Assembly: GCF_014359905.1 (NCBI RefSeq) | Contig: NZ_JACIYP010000038.1 | Span: 1 to 46,633 of the forward strand | DNA: 46,633 nucleotides | Direction: 5' to 3' | DNA from: Hoeflea sp. | GTDB lineage: Bacteria > Pseudomonadota > Alphaproteobacteria > Rhizobiales > Rhizobiaceae | In this document: positions 18,677-26,289 of the stretch, in pieces | Layout of the letters: each line of letters opens with the position of its first letter | How positions within the stretch are numbered: the stretch's first letter is position 1 | Position numbers and translations under genes: made by a program | Notes under the pieces: generated by a model | The model's database searches: none | The model's input: the letters and a program-made list of their open reading frames with translations, nothing else | Told to the model about the DNA's origin: nothing

Positions 18677-18711
18677 GGACGGCGAATGCGTGACGTCCGC
18701 GTCCGCCGTCC
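18677..18711. terminator. Inverted repeat between convergent genes
   Basis: GGACGGCG and its complement CGCCGTCC are separated by 19 bases, lying between the GST (+) and the L,D-transpeptidase (-). No T-run is present. A bidirectional end signal is inferred from position only. Confidence 0.35.
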
Positions 18712-18720
18712 CGGCCAGGC

Positions 18721-19413
18721 TCAGGTCAGGCCCACCGACAGCGCCGGGTTGGATTGCAGCACGATCACCTTGGCCTTGTGTCGCGCCCGCTCATAAAGGT
18801 CGATGACGTCCTGGTTGAGCAGGCGGATGCAGCCGGACGACACCGCCTTTCCGATCGAATTGGCTTCCGGGTTGCCATGGATCCGGTAGAGCGTGTCCTC
18901 GCCATTGTCGAACAGATAGAGCGCCCGCGCGCCAAGCGGGTTCATCAGCCCCGGCTCCATGCCGCCATTGGCGACGGAGTAGGGCTCGAGGTCCGGGTTG
19001 CGCGCAACCATCTCGTCGGGCGCCTTCCAGGTCGGCCATTTGCGCTTGTACTGCACCACCGCGGCGCCGCCCCAGGAGAAGCCCTGCTGGCCGACGCCGA
19101 CGCCATAACGCATGGCCGTTCCGTCGTCCTCGACCAGGTGGAGATAGAACGTGCTCGTGTCGATGATGATGGTGCCGGGCACTTCTCCGGGAAACGGATT
19201 GGACACACGCTGGCGCCAGAACCGTTCGGGAACCACACCTGCGGGCACCGCTGGGATGGGGTAGCCTTCGTCCAGCACCGGGCCGTAATGCGCCGGCATC
19301 ACCGGCCGCTGTGGTATGACGGCAGGGGCGGACAGCTCGCGGCTGCCGATGGAAGTGCAGCCGGAAAGTGCGGCGACGGAGGCCGCACCGAGGAAAATGC
19401 GTCGGGTAATCAT
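18721..19413 (-). CDS. L,D-transpeptidase lipoprotein (YkuD/ErfK family)
   Basis: A 230-residue envelope enzyme that forms 3-3 peptidoglycan cross-links or links proteins to the wall. The N-terminus is a lipoprotein signal with RR and a lipobox LSGC (Cys19). The YkuD domain holds HGNPEANSIGKAVSSGCIRLLN, with His179 and catalytic Cys195. The start has AAAGGA upstream. Rhizobial genomes carry many such paralogues, which reinforce outer-membrane attachment. A small secreted protein gene lies upstream in the same direction, 54 bases away. Confidence 0.94.
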   Translation of the reverse strand: MITRRIFLGAASVAALSGCTSIGSRELSAPAVIPQRPVMPAHYGPVLDEGYPIPAVPAGVVPERFWRQRVSNPFPGEVPGTIIIDTSTFYLHLVEDDGTAMRYGVGVGQQGFSWGGAAVVQYKRKWPTWKAPDEMVARNPDLEPYSVANGGMEPGLMNPLGARALYLFDNGEDTLYRIHGNPEANSIGKAVSSGCIRLLNQDVIDLYERARHKAKVIVLQSNPALSVGLT

Positions 19414-19467
19414 GATGGAAGTCCTTTGAGGCTGAAGGGAACGGGGCCATGCAAGGCCCGGATTCGG

Positions 19468-19794
19468 TCAGCCCGTACGCGGAGGCCTGAACAGCCTTGA
19501 ACGCAGGAGACCGCCTGCGGTTCCATCGAGCACCCTGTCAAAAACTCTGCCCGCGCCTGCCATGCCCAAGGCGAGCCGTTCCGGAGCATAGCCCTGGTCA
19601 AGGGCGCAGCTTGACCAGGCCACGGCGCCGCGCTGGCAGCGCTTGGAGGGGTGAGCGCCTTTCTTGAGGTGGGTCACGGCGCCGGACCAGCCCGGATCCG
19701 CCTTCTGCAACAGCTGTGCCGACATCCCGCGCGCAAACGGCCCCGTCACCGCAAGGGTGAGGGTCAGCAAACACAGGAAAAGGGTTCGGCGCAT
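19468..19794 (-). CDS. Small secreted protein of unknown function
   Basis: A 108-residue frame starting MRRTLFLCLLTLTLAVTG, a good Sec signal peptide with a likely cleavage after ARG or MSA. The mature part has three cysteines and many basic residues; no known domain is seen. ATG 19800 (MFM) and the longer frame to 19887 are alternatives, and none has a clear ribosome site. It lies upstream of, and collinear with, the L,D-transpeptidase, so an envelope role is possible. The case for a real gene rests mainly on the signal peptide. Confidence 0.5.
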   Translation of the reverse strand: MRRTLFLCLLTLTLAVTGPFARGMSAQLLQKADPGWSGAVTHLKKGAHPSKRCQRGAVAWSSCALDQGYAPERLALGMAGAGRVFDRVLDGTAGGLLRSRLFRPPRTG

Positions 19795-20145
19795 GAACAT
19801 GCCGGGTTTCTTACGCGCAAGTGTGGCCATTTCCAGCCGTAATCGCCCGATTGCGATCAAGTTTTGGTGAGGGCCTGCCATCCGCATGGCGGCTTTCCCG
19901 TGCTCATGCCTAACGTTGGATTAATGCCCCAAAATCAAGCCTTAACAAGAGCTTGGACAGGAATGTGGCAGCGATTCCGGGTTGAATGCGATCTCTCAAG
20001 GTGTTTTGCCCGGCGGCCGTGGAACCTTTATCTCCCTGCAATGTTGTTCTCGCACTGAAGATGTATTTTTTGCCTGATTTATAATTACCGTGAATAATTC
20101 CACATAGTTACAGAATGTAATTTCGTGCATAAGGGGATTTAATAT

Positions 20146-20568
20146 ATGACATATTCAAGAAATACAGAAACTGTTTCACAAAATTACCTCTCAAGAGCGG
20201 CCCGTGGCCAGGATGATCGGAAATGGCCGCGCCGAAAATGCGCCGTCATGTTCAATATATTCTTTCCGCTGAAGGGCATCCGTCATGTCAGCAAGGGACA
20301 GTTGCGTGTGTTGAACATATCCGAGGGCGGATTGTGGGGCACCTCACGCCGGAAGGATATCGCGGACCACTTCTATATCTGCGTCGGCGACAGGCAATTG
20401 CTGATTGCGTGCGCCATCGTCGAGAGGAGAGGGGATATGATTCACGTCCGCTTCCTCAACGAACTGCCCACGGTTTTTGTCGACGTGGTGGCGTCACTGC
20501 GCGACCCATTTGCGCTTCTCGAGAAAATCCGTCCCGCCTTGTACGGCCTCGAGGGGCTCGCTGAGTGA
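20146..20568 (+). CDS. PilZ-domain-like protein
   Basis: A 140-residue soluble protein. RRKCAV at about 29-34 and NISEGG at 57-62 match the two halves of the PilZ c-di-GMP-binding signature (an Arg-rich loop and D/NxSxxG), followed by a short beta-barrel-like sequence. It may sense c-di-GMP and act on motility or exopolysaccharide; nothing nearby shows the output. AAGGGG lies upstream of the ATG. The 250 bases before it are AT-rich, fitting a promoter region, with no gene seen. Confidence 0.72.
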   Translation: MTYSRNTETVSQNYLSRAARGQDDRKWPRRKCAVMFNIFFPLKGIRHVSKGQLRVLNISEGGLWGTSRRKDIADHFYICVGDRQLLIACAIVERRGDMIHVRFLNELPTVFVDVVASLRDPFALLEKIRPALYGLEGLAE

Positions 20569-20736
20569 ACCGGTCGTCGGCGCCTTCCGTTGCGCCGGCA
20601 TTTCGCACACGGCACTGGTCGGCGTCCGCGCATGGTCTTCCCTTCAGAACACGTGTTTTCACTGACGCTCTTTACAAAGCCGCCCGCGCGCTCAAAATGC
20701 GCTCCGACACAGTCAAGATTCACGGAGACGCCTTTC

Positions 20737-21903
20737 ATGACCGCCTGCATTATCGGTTGGGCCCACACGCCCTTTGGAAAACTGGCCGACGAGACCGTCG
20801 AAAGCCTGGTGACGAAAGTGGCGCGCGAGGCGATCGAGCATGCAGGCCTTGAGGCCGGCGATATCGACGAAATTTATCTGGGGCATTTCAACGCGGGATT
20901 TTCGGCCCAGGATTTCACCGCGAGCCTGGTGCTGCAGGCCGATGACGCGTTCCGCTTCAAGCCCGCGACAAGGGTGGAGAATGCCTGCGCCACAGGCTCG
21001 GCCGCCGTGCACCAGGGCATCAAGGCCATCCGGGCAGGTGCTGCCCGTCGGGTGCTGGTGGTTGGCGTCGAGCAGATGACCACGACGCCGGGGCCGCAGA
21101 TCGGCGCCAACCTGCTCAAGGCCTCCTATCTGCCCGAGGATGGCGACACGCCCGCGGGCTTCGCCGGCGTCTTCGGCAAGATCGCCGACGGCTATTTCCA
21201 GAAATATGGCGACCAGTCCGACGGCCTCGCGGCGATTGCCGCCAAGAACCACAAGAACGGCGTCGAAAACCCCTGGGCGCAGATGCGCAAGGATCTGGGC
21301 TTCGAGTTCTGCCGCACCGAAAGCGACAAGAACCCCTTTGTCGCCGGACCGCTCAAGCGCACCGATTGTTCGCTGGTCTCCGATGGCGCGGCGGCCATCG
21401 TGCTTGCTGACGTGGCGACCGCCATGCAGGCGCCGCGCGCCATCCTGTTCCGCGCAGCCGAACACGTGCAGGATTTCCTGCCGATGTCCAAGCGCGACAT
21501 CCTCGCGTTCGAAGGCTGCGAGCTGGGCTGGAAGCGGGCCTTCGCCAATTCCGGCACGTCGCTCGACGATCTCTCCTTTGTCGAGACCCACGACTGCTTC
21601 ACCATCGCCGAACTGATCGAATACGAGGCGATGGGGCTTGCCAAGCCTGGCCAGGGCGGGGCGCTCGCCATGAGCGGCGAGACCCAGAAGGATGGCCGCC
21701 TTCCGGTCAATCCCTCGGGCGGGCTCAAGGCCAAGGGCCACCCGATCGGCGCCACCGGCGTGTCGATGCATGTGCTGTCCTCGATGCAGCTTGCGGGCGA
21801 GGCCGGCGGCATCCAGGTCAAGGACGCGAAGCTCGGAGGCATCTTCAACATGGGCGGCGCCGCCGTCGCCAACTACGTCTCCATCCTCGAGCGGATCCGG
21901 TGA
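20737..21903 (+). CDS. Thiolase-family acetyl-CoA acetyltransferase
   Basis: A 388-residue thiolase fold enzyme. The acyl-accepting Cys84 is in NACATGS, the HDCFTIAE segment and GGLKAKGHPIGATG carry the other active-site residues of the SCP-X/thiolase branch. Such proteins cleave or form 3-ketoacyl-CoA; the exact chain is unknown. ATG 20737 with GGAG nine bases upstream fits the family start; earlier in-frame starts add unrelated residues. The stop overlaps the GTG of the next gene, an SDR, so the pair is one unit for acyl-CoA metabolism. Confidence 0.9.
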   Translation: MTACIIGWAHTPFGKLADETVESLVTKVAREAIEHAGLEAGDIDEIYLGHFNAGFSAQDFTASLVLQADDAFRFKPATRVENACATGSAAVHQGIKAIRAGAARRVLVVGVEQMTTTPGPQIGANLLKASYLPEDGDTPAGFAGVFGKIADGYFQKYGDQSDGLAAIAAKNHKNGVENPWAQMRKDLGFEFCRTESDKNPFVAGPLKRTDCSLVSDGAAAIVLADVATAMQAPRAILFRAAEHVQDFLPMSKRDILAFEGCELGWKRAFANSGTSLDDLSFVETHDCFTIAELIEYEAMGLAKPGQGGALAMSGETQKDGRLPVNPSGGLKAKGHPIGATGVSMHVLSSMQLAGEAGGIQVKDAKLGGIFNMGGAAVANYVSILERIR

Positions 21904-22670
21904 GCCAAAACCTCGCCGCCCATCGCATCGCCGGCCACATTGTGGTCACCGGCGGTGCGTCGGGCATCGGCGAGGTGACCGTTCTGGCGCTGATCGATGA
22001 TGGCGCCGCCGTCACCATCCTTGACGCGGGCGCGGACGCCATCGCCCGCTGCGAGGAGCGGCTGGAAGGCGAGGATGTGCTGGCGCTGGTCTGCGACGTC
22101 ACCGACGAGGAGGAGGTGGCCGACTGCCTGTCCCAGGCCGTTGACGCCTTCGGCCCGGTGACGGGTCTCGTCAATTGCGCCGGCATCGCCCGCGACATTC
22201 CGGCCGAAAAGACCAGCGCCGAGATGTTCCGCCAGATCCTCGATGTCAATTTGACCGGCAGTTTCATCGCCTGCCGGGCCTGCCTCGACCAGATGGGCGA
22301 CACGCTCGCGATCGTCAATCTCGCCTCCGCCTCGGGAATAAGGGCCAATGCCGGACGGGTCGCCTACGGCGCGTCCAAGGCCGGGGTCATCCTGATGAGC
22401 CAGGTGCTCGCCAATGAATGGGGCGCGTCGGGCGTCCGCGTCAATGTGGTGGCGCCCGGCCCGGTCGACACGCCGCTGATCTCGGATCTTCACACCGTCG
22501 AGGACCGCAAGCGCTGGACCGCGCAGATCCCGCTGCGCCGCTACGGCCGCCCCGAGGAAATCGCCGACGCCATCCTGTTCCTGCTCTCGCCCGCCGCCAG
22601 CTACATCAACGGCCAGGTGCTGACCGTCGATGGCGGGTTCTCGTCCTCGGGGATCATTGCCGGGCGGTGA
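21900..22670 (+). CDS. SDR-family oxidoreductase
   Basis: A classical short-chain dehydrogenase of 256 residues. The cofactor loop is GGASGIGE (18-25), NCAG follows, and the catalytic Ser-Tyr-Lys set is in LASASG and YGASK. The ending GQVLTVDGGFSSSG is typical of FabG-like enzymes. It begins with GTG overlapping the thiolase stop by four bases, so both are made together; it may reduce or oxidise the 3-oxoacyl or hydroxyacyl intermediate. Exact substrate unknown. Confidence 0.92.
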   Translation: MSQNLAAHRIAGHIVVTGGASGIGEVTVLALIDDGAAVTILDAGADAIARCEERLEGEDVLALVCDVTDEEEVADCLSQAVDAFGPVTGLVNCAGIARDIPAEKTSAEMFRQILDVNLTGSFIACRACLDQMGDTLAIVNLASASGIRANAGRVAYGASKAGVILMSQVLANEWGASGVRVNVVAPGPVDTPLISDLHTVEDRKRWTAQIPLRRYGRPEEIADAILFLLSPAASYINGQVLTVDGGFSSSGIIAGR

Positions 22671-22676
22671 GGGGAC

Positions 22677-23516
22677 CTAAGCTCTCCGGATCGACACGCC
22701 CACGGCCGTCGCCCCGATCACCAGCGCCATGCCGATCCACTGCCAGAAACTGAACCATTCACTGAGCGCCACAGCGCCGATGGCGGTCGCCACCACCGGG
22801 CTTGCCAGCGCCAGGTAGACGGTCGAGGGCCCGAGCCGGCCGATGCCGCGGATCCAGACGTAATAGGCGAATGCGGTGCCGAGCAGCATCAGCCAACCAT
22901 AGCCCAGCGCCTCGGTCAGGCCCGGCGCCGGCGGCAGGCCCTCGACGATCAGCGCCACCGGCAACAGCATCGCGCCGCCCAGGATCAACTGCCAGGTGGT
23001 GGTTTCGAGCGGCGTGCCCATGCGGCCCCAGCGGTCGATCAGAAGCGTGCCCGCCGCCATCGACAGCGTCCCGCCGATCGCCGCCGCCACCCCGATCGGA
23101 TCGGGATGGGCGTCGGGCGACAGCACCAGCAGGCCGACGCCGAGGACGCCGGCGATGCCCGCCGCGATCTGCACCGGATGCGGCGCGCGGCCGATCAGCC
23201 AGCCCGAGACGAGGATCACCACCAGCGGCTGGATCGCGCCCAGCGTGGCGGCAAGCCCGCCCGGCATCCGCGAGGCGGCAACGAACAGCAGCGCGAAGAA
23301 GATCGCGATATTGGTCAATCCGATCGCCGCATGCCGCTTGAGCGCTTCCAGCGGCGGAATGCGCGGATTGAGCGCAAGCAGGATCAGCCCGGCAGGCAGC
23401 GCCCGCATCGCGCCGGTCAAGAGCGGATGGCTCACGGGCAAAGTCTCGGTGAACACCGCATAGGTGGTGCCCCAGAGCATCGGCCCCAGAAGGGTGAACA
23501 GGATTGTGCGCAGCAT
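22677..23516 (-). CDS. EamA-family transporter, divergent from MarR regulator
   Basis: A 279-residue membrane protein with about ten hydrophobic segments and two EamA repeats (WGTTYAVFTETLP near the start, YYVWIRGIGRLGPSTV in the second). It is likely an exporter of amino acids or other small molecules. It is transcribed away from a MarR-type gene; the 77 bases between hold a palindrome, so control by that regulator is likely. Confidence 0.9.
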   Translation of the reverse strand: MLRTILFTLLGPMLWGTTYAVFTETLPVSHPLLTGAMRALPAGLILLALNPRIPPLEALKRHAAIGLTNIAIFFALLFVAASRMPGGLAATLGAIQPLVVILVSGWLIGRAPHPVQIAAGIAGVLGVGLLVLSPDAHPDPIGVAAAIGGTLSMAAGTLLIDRWGRMGTPLETTTWQLILGGAMLLPVALIVEGLPPAPGLTEALGYGWLMLLGTAFAYYVWIRGIGRLGPSTVYLALASPVVATAIGAVALSEWFSFWQWIGMALVIGATAVGVSIRRA

Positions 23517-23542
23517 GGGACTTCGCTATAATTTGACGAGGA

Positions 23543-23562
23543 ATATTTCCACGTCGAAATAT
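23543..23562. promoter_or_regulatory. Likely MarR operator
   Basis: ATATTTC and GAAATAT are perfect inverted arms around six bases (CACGTC), in the short gap between the divergent transporter and marR-like genes. The size fits MarR-family operators and it could control both promoters. Confidence 0.6.
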
Positions 23563-23593
23563 ATTCGCTTTCGTTCCGAATGCAAGAACCAAA

Positions 23594-24124
23594 ATGACAC
23601 GGGAAACCATGACGCCACCAGACAGCGCAAAACCGGCGCGGACCGGATCGACGATGGCCAGCATTCAGGCGCAATGGCGCGCCGCCCGTCCGGACCTTGA
23701 TTGCCGGCCGATGGCGGTGTTCGGCCAGCTCTGGCGGTCAAGCCAGTTTGCCATGCGGGCTGTTGAAGCAAACCTCAAACAGTATGATCTCGATATGGCG
23801 GGCTTTGACGTGCTCCTGACGCTGCGCCGTCAGGAGAATGGCGAAGCGCTGACACCCGGCGATCTGGCGCGCGACATGATGATGTCGCCGCCGGCCATGA
23901 CCAACCGGATTGACCGGCTGGTGGCGCGGCAGCTGGTGGAGCGGCACGCCGACCCGGACGACCGCCGTGCGCTGCGCGTCGGTCTGACCGAACAGGGCAG
24001 GGTGCTGGCAGACCGGGCCGTCGAAACCCATCTGCAGGTCGAGCAAGGCTTGTTGCAGACCCTCAGCCAGTCAGACCGCGACCAATTGGTGGCGCTGCTT
24101 GGCCGCATCGGCGGACAGACGTGA
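23594..24124 (+). CDS. MarR-family transcriptional regulator
   Basis: A 176-residue winged-helix regulator. LTPGDLARDMMMSPPAMTNRIDRL is the recognition region (given in part) and DPDDRRALRVGLTEQG is the wing motif typical of MarR proteins. Such proteins release DNA on binding phenolics or other small ligands. ATG 23609 (behind GGGA) is an alternative start. The divergent EamA exporter is the likely target. Converges on the lytic transglycosylase gene. Confidence 0.93.
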   Translation: MTRETMTPPDSAKPARTGSTMASIQAQWRAARPDLDCRPMAVFGQLWRSSQFAMRAVEANLKQYDLDMAGFDVLLTLRRQENGEALTPGDLARDMMMSPPAMTNRIDRLVARQLVERHADPDDRRALRVGLTEQGRVLADRAVETHLQVEQGLLQTLSQSDRDQLVALLGRIGGQT

Positions 24125-24142
24125 CGTGCGTCCTGTTTCAAC

Positions 24143-24778
24143 TCACCCCCTCAGTCCGGGCCGCATCCCCTCCGCAAGCATTGCCTGCACCTTTGCTGCC
24201 GCTTCCGTCTTGGTCACGTATCCGTCGCCGTTCACATCCAGCCCGCGGTTGAGCTTGTAGGCGACCGAGCCCTTGCGGAACAGCACGTAGCCCGGCTCCT
24301 TGTCGACCGCGCGCGGATACAGCACCGCCATGTAGGCGCTCGCCAGATCCCCCATCCTGCCCTTGTAGGGAGCGAGGTAGGACTCGACATAGTCGAGCTG
24401 GTCGACCGCGCTCATCGTCGCCAGTCGGGCCGTCGTCGTGCCCAGTCCCTTCGCGGTCGCAGGCATGAACTGGATCAGGCCGGTGGCGCCCGATCCCGCG
24501 TGGTTGGTGATGGCGGGATCGAATGTGCGGCCGGTCTCGAACGCCATGATCGCCATCAGATGATTGGGATCCATGTTGAGGCGGCGGGCGATGGCGATGG
24601 TCCTGCGCTTGAAATCCCCCGTCACCTTCGCGCCCCAGGCAATCACCGGGTCGGGCTGAAACGGGCTGGGCGAGGGGCCCGGGATCGACGGCCGGGGCGA
24701 AGGAGCCGGCGCGTCCGAACGGGCCGCCCGCCGGGGCAGCCACGAAAACAGGAACGAGAAGAGGGGAAACTGGGCCAT
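24143..24778 (-). CDS. Lytic transglycosylase-like protein with C-terminal EF-hand
   Basis: A 211-residue protein with a lysozyme-like SLT domain. The catalytic-type Glu81 is in AFETGRTF, and GATGLIQFMPATAK (about 98-110) is the second signature. A proline-rich linker (about 22-42) follows a short hydrophobic start. Residues 181-192, DVNGDGYVTKTE, form a canonical calcium-binding EF-hand loop. The start at 24778 is preceded by GGAG; the longer frame to 24886 is less likely. The combination suggests calcium-tuned wall cutting or a phage-derived lysin. Confidence 0.85.
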   Translation of the reverse strand: MAQFPLFSFLFSWLPRRAARSDAPAPSPRPSIPGPSPSPFQPDPVIAWGAKVTGDFKRRTIAIARRLNMDPNHLMAIMAFETGRTFDPAITNHAGSGATGLIQFMPATAKGLGTTTARLATMSAVDQLDYVESYLAPYKGRMGDLASAYMAVLYPRAVDKEPGYVLFRKGSVAYKLNRGLDVNGDGYVTKTEAAAKVQAMLAEGMRPGLRG

Positions 24779-25148
24779 GAGTATCTCCATTGGTGTTGGT
24801 GCATCCGGTCTGGTGCTGGAGACGAGTCTAGGTCCATGCAAAATGGCGGGGACGTTTTGCTGCGTCGATTTCTCGTGTTTGAGCATGCGGGCAGACGCAG
24901 TGGATGCCCGTTGGCGGCGGGTTGCCTGGGCTGCCGCGGCCAGGGCGGCAGTGATTTCAGGTCTTTAACGGAAGGCGGCCGCAATCGGGCAAATCCGCGC
25001 AGAAGCGGAAAAAATCCGCTCGAGTGACCAGCGTTCATGCCTTCGCCATCGCGTTCTTCCCCGCCACTTGCCCAAAACCCCGGCTTCTGCGATCTATCCG
25101 GTCGCACCAGCCGGTCACCGATTCCAAGCCACTGCCAGGACAACTCCC
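24779..25148. other. Gap between divergent genes
   Basis: The 370 bases between the transglycosylase and asparaginase starts hold no convincing gene. A hairpin at 24931-24951 (CTGCCGC, seven-base loop, GCGGCAG) is visible. Promoters for both genes must lie here. Confidence 0.4.
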
Positions 25149-26153
25149 ATGCAAAACCCCGTTCTCGTCGAAGTCACCCGTGGCCGGATGGTCGAAAGCC
25201 GGCACCGCGGCATGGCCGTGGTCATGGATGGCGATGGCAAGGTGGTGATGCGGCTGGGCGAGGTCGAGACGCCGGTGTTCCCGCGCTCGGCGGTCAAATC
25301 CATGCAGGCGCTGCCGCTGGTGGAATCCGGTGCTGCCGACCGTTACGGTTATGGCGACAAGGAACTGGCGCTCGCCTGCGCCTCCCACTCGGGCGAGCCC
25401 GAGCACATGCGGCTGGCCGGCGACATCGTCGCCCGCGCCGGATTGAGCGAAGCCGATTTCGAATGCGGCCGGCACTGGAGTTCCGAACAGACCGTGTTGA
25501 TCGCCCAGGCCCGCGCCGGCGACAAACCCGACCAGCTCGGCAACAACTGCTCCGGCAAGCATGCGGGCTTCCTCTGCCTGTCGTGCCATGCGGGCGTCGA
25601 TCACCACGGTTATGTCGGCTACGATCATTTCGTCCAGGCCTCGGTGCGCGACGTCATGGCCGATCTCACCGGCGCGAGCCTCGGCCACGACAATTGCGGC
25701 ACCGACGGCTGCTCGATCCCGACCTATGCCGCCCCGTTGGACAAGATCGCCCACGGCTTTGCCCGCATGGCCTCCGGCACGGGCCTCGGACGGGAACGCG
25801 CCAAAGCGGCTGAGCGGTTGATGTCGGCCTGCATGGCCGAGCCCTGGTATGTGGCGGGCACCGGCCGCGCCTGCACCGCATTGATGAGCATCGCGCCGGG
25901 CCGGATCTTCGCCAAGACCGGCGCCGAGGGCGTCTTCTGCGCCGCCATCCCGGAGAAAGGCTACGGCATCGCGCTCAAATGCGAGGACGGCTCCACCCGC
26001 GGCGCCGAAGCCATGATCGGCGCGGTGCTGGCCAAACTGTTTTCGCACGACGATGAGCTCTCGGCAAAGCTCGCCGACTGGTCGCACAAGACGCTGAAGA
26101 ACTGGAACGGCATCGAAGTTGGGCAGATCCGGCCTGCGGGCGAGCTGGCCTGA
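25149..26153 (+). CDS. Rhizobium etli-type L-asparaginase
   Basis: Hydrolyses asparagine to aspartate and ammonia. The 334 residues match the class 3 (ReAV-like) enzymes, unrelated to E. coli AnsA/AnsB. The residues known for that family line up with a shift of one: Ser47 and Lys50 in SAVKSM, Ser79 in ASHSGE, and the zinc-site Cys134, Lys137 and Cys188 (NNCSGKH, GTDGC). AGGA stands before the ATG; the frame to 25068 is longer than the family. No asparagine transporter or regulator lies beside it. Confidence 0.93.
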   Translation: MQNPVLVEVTRGRMVESRHRGMAVVMDGDGKVVMRLGEVETPVFPRSAVKSMQALPLVESGAADRYGYGDKELALACASHSGEPEHMRLAGDIVARAGLSEADFECGRHWSSEQTVLIAQARAGDKPDQLGNNCSGKHAGFLCLSCHAGVDHHGYVGYDHFVQASVRDVMADLTGASLGHDNCGTDGCSIPTYAAPLDKIAHGFARMASGTGLGRERAKAAERLMSACMAEPWYVAGTGRACTALMSIAPGRIFAKTGAEGVFCAAIPEKGYGIALKCEDGSTRGAEAMIGAVLAKLFSHDDELSAKLADWSHKTLKNWNGIEVGQIRPAGELA

Positions 26154-26289
26154 GCGGCGCCGAAACGGCCCTGAGGCTGCGGCTTCTGCGCCAATCCTCT
26201 GATGGAAGCCTGTTTTAAACCGGCTTCACCTTGATCGGCCATGCCGCGGCCTCTATGTCGGGAGAGCCCGCTGCCGATCCCGGCCCAGC

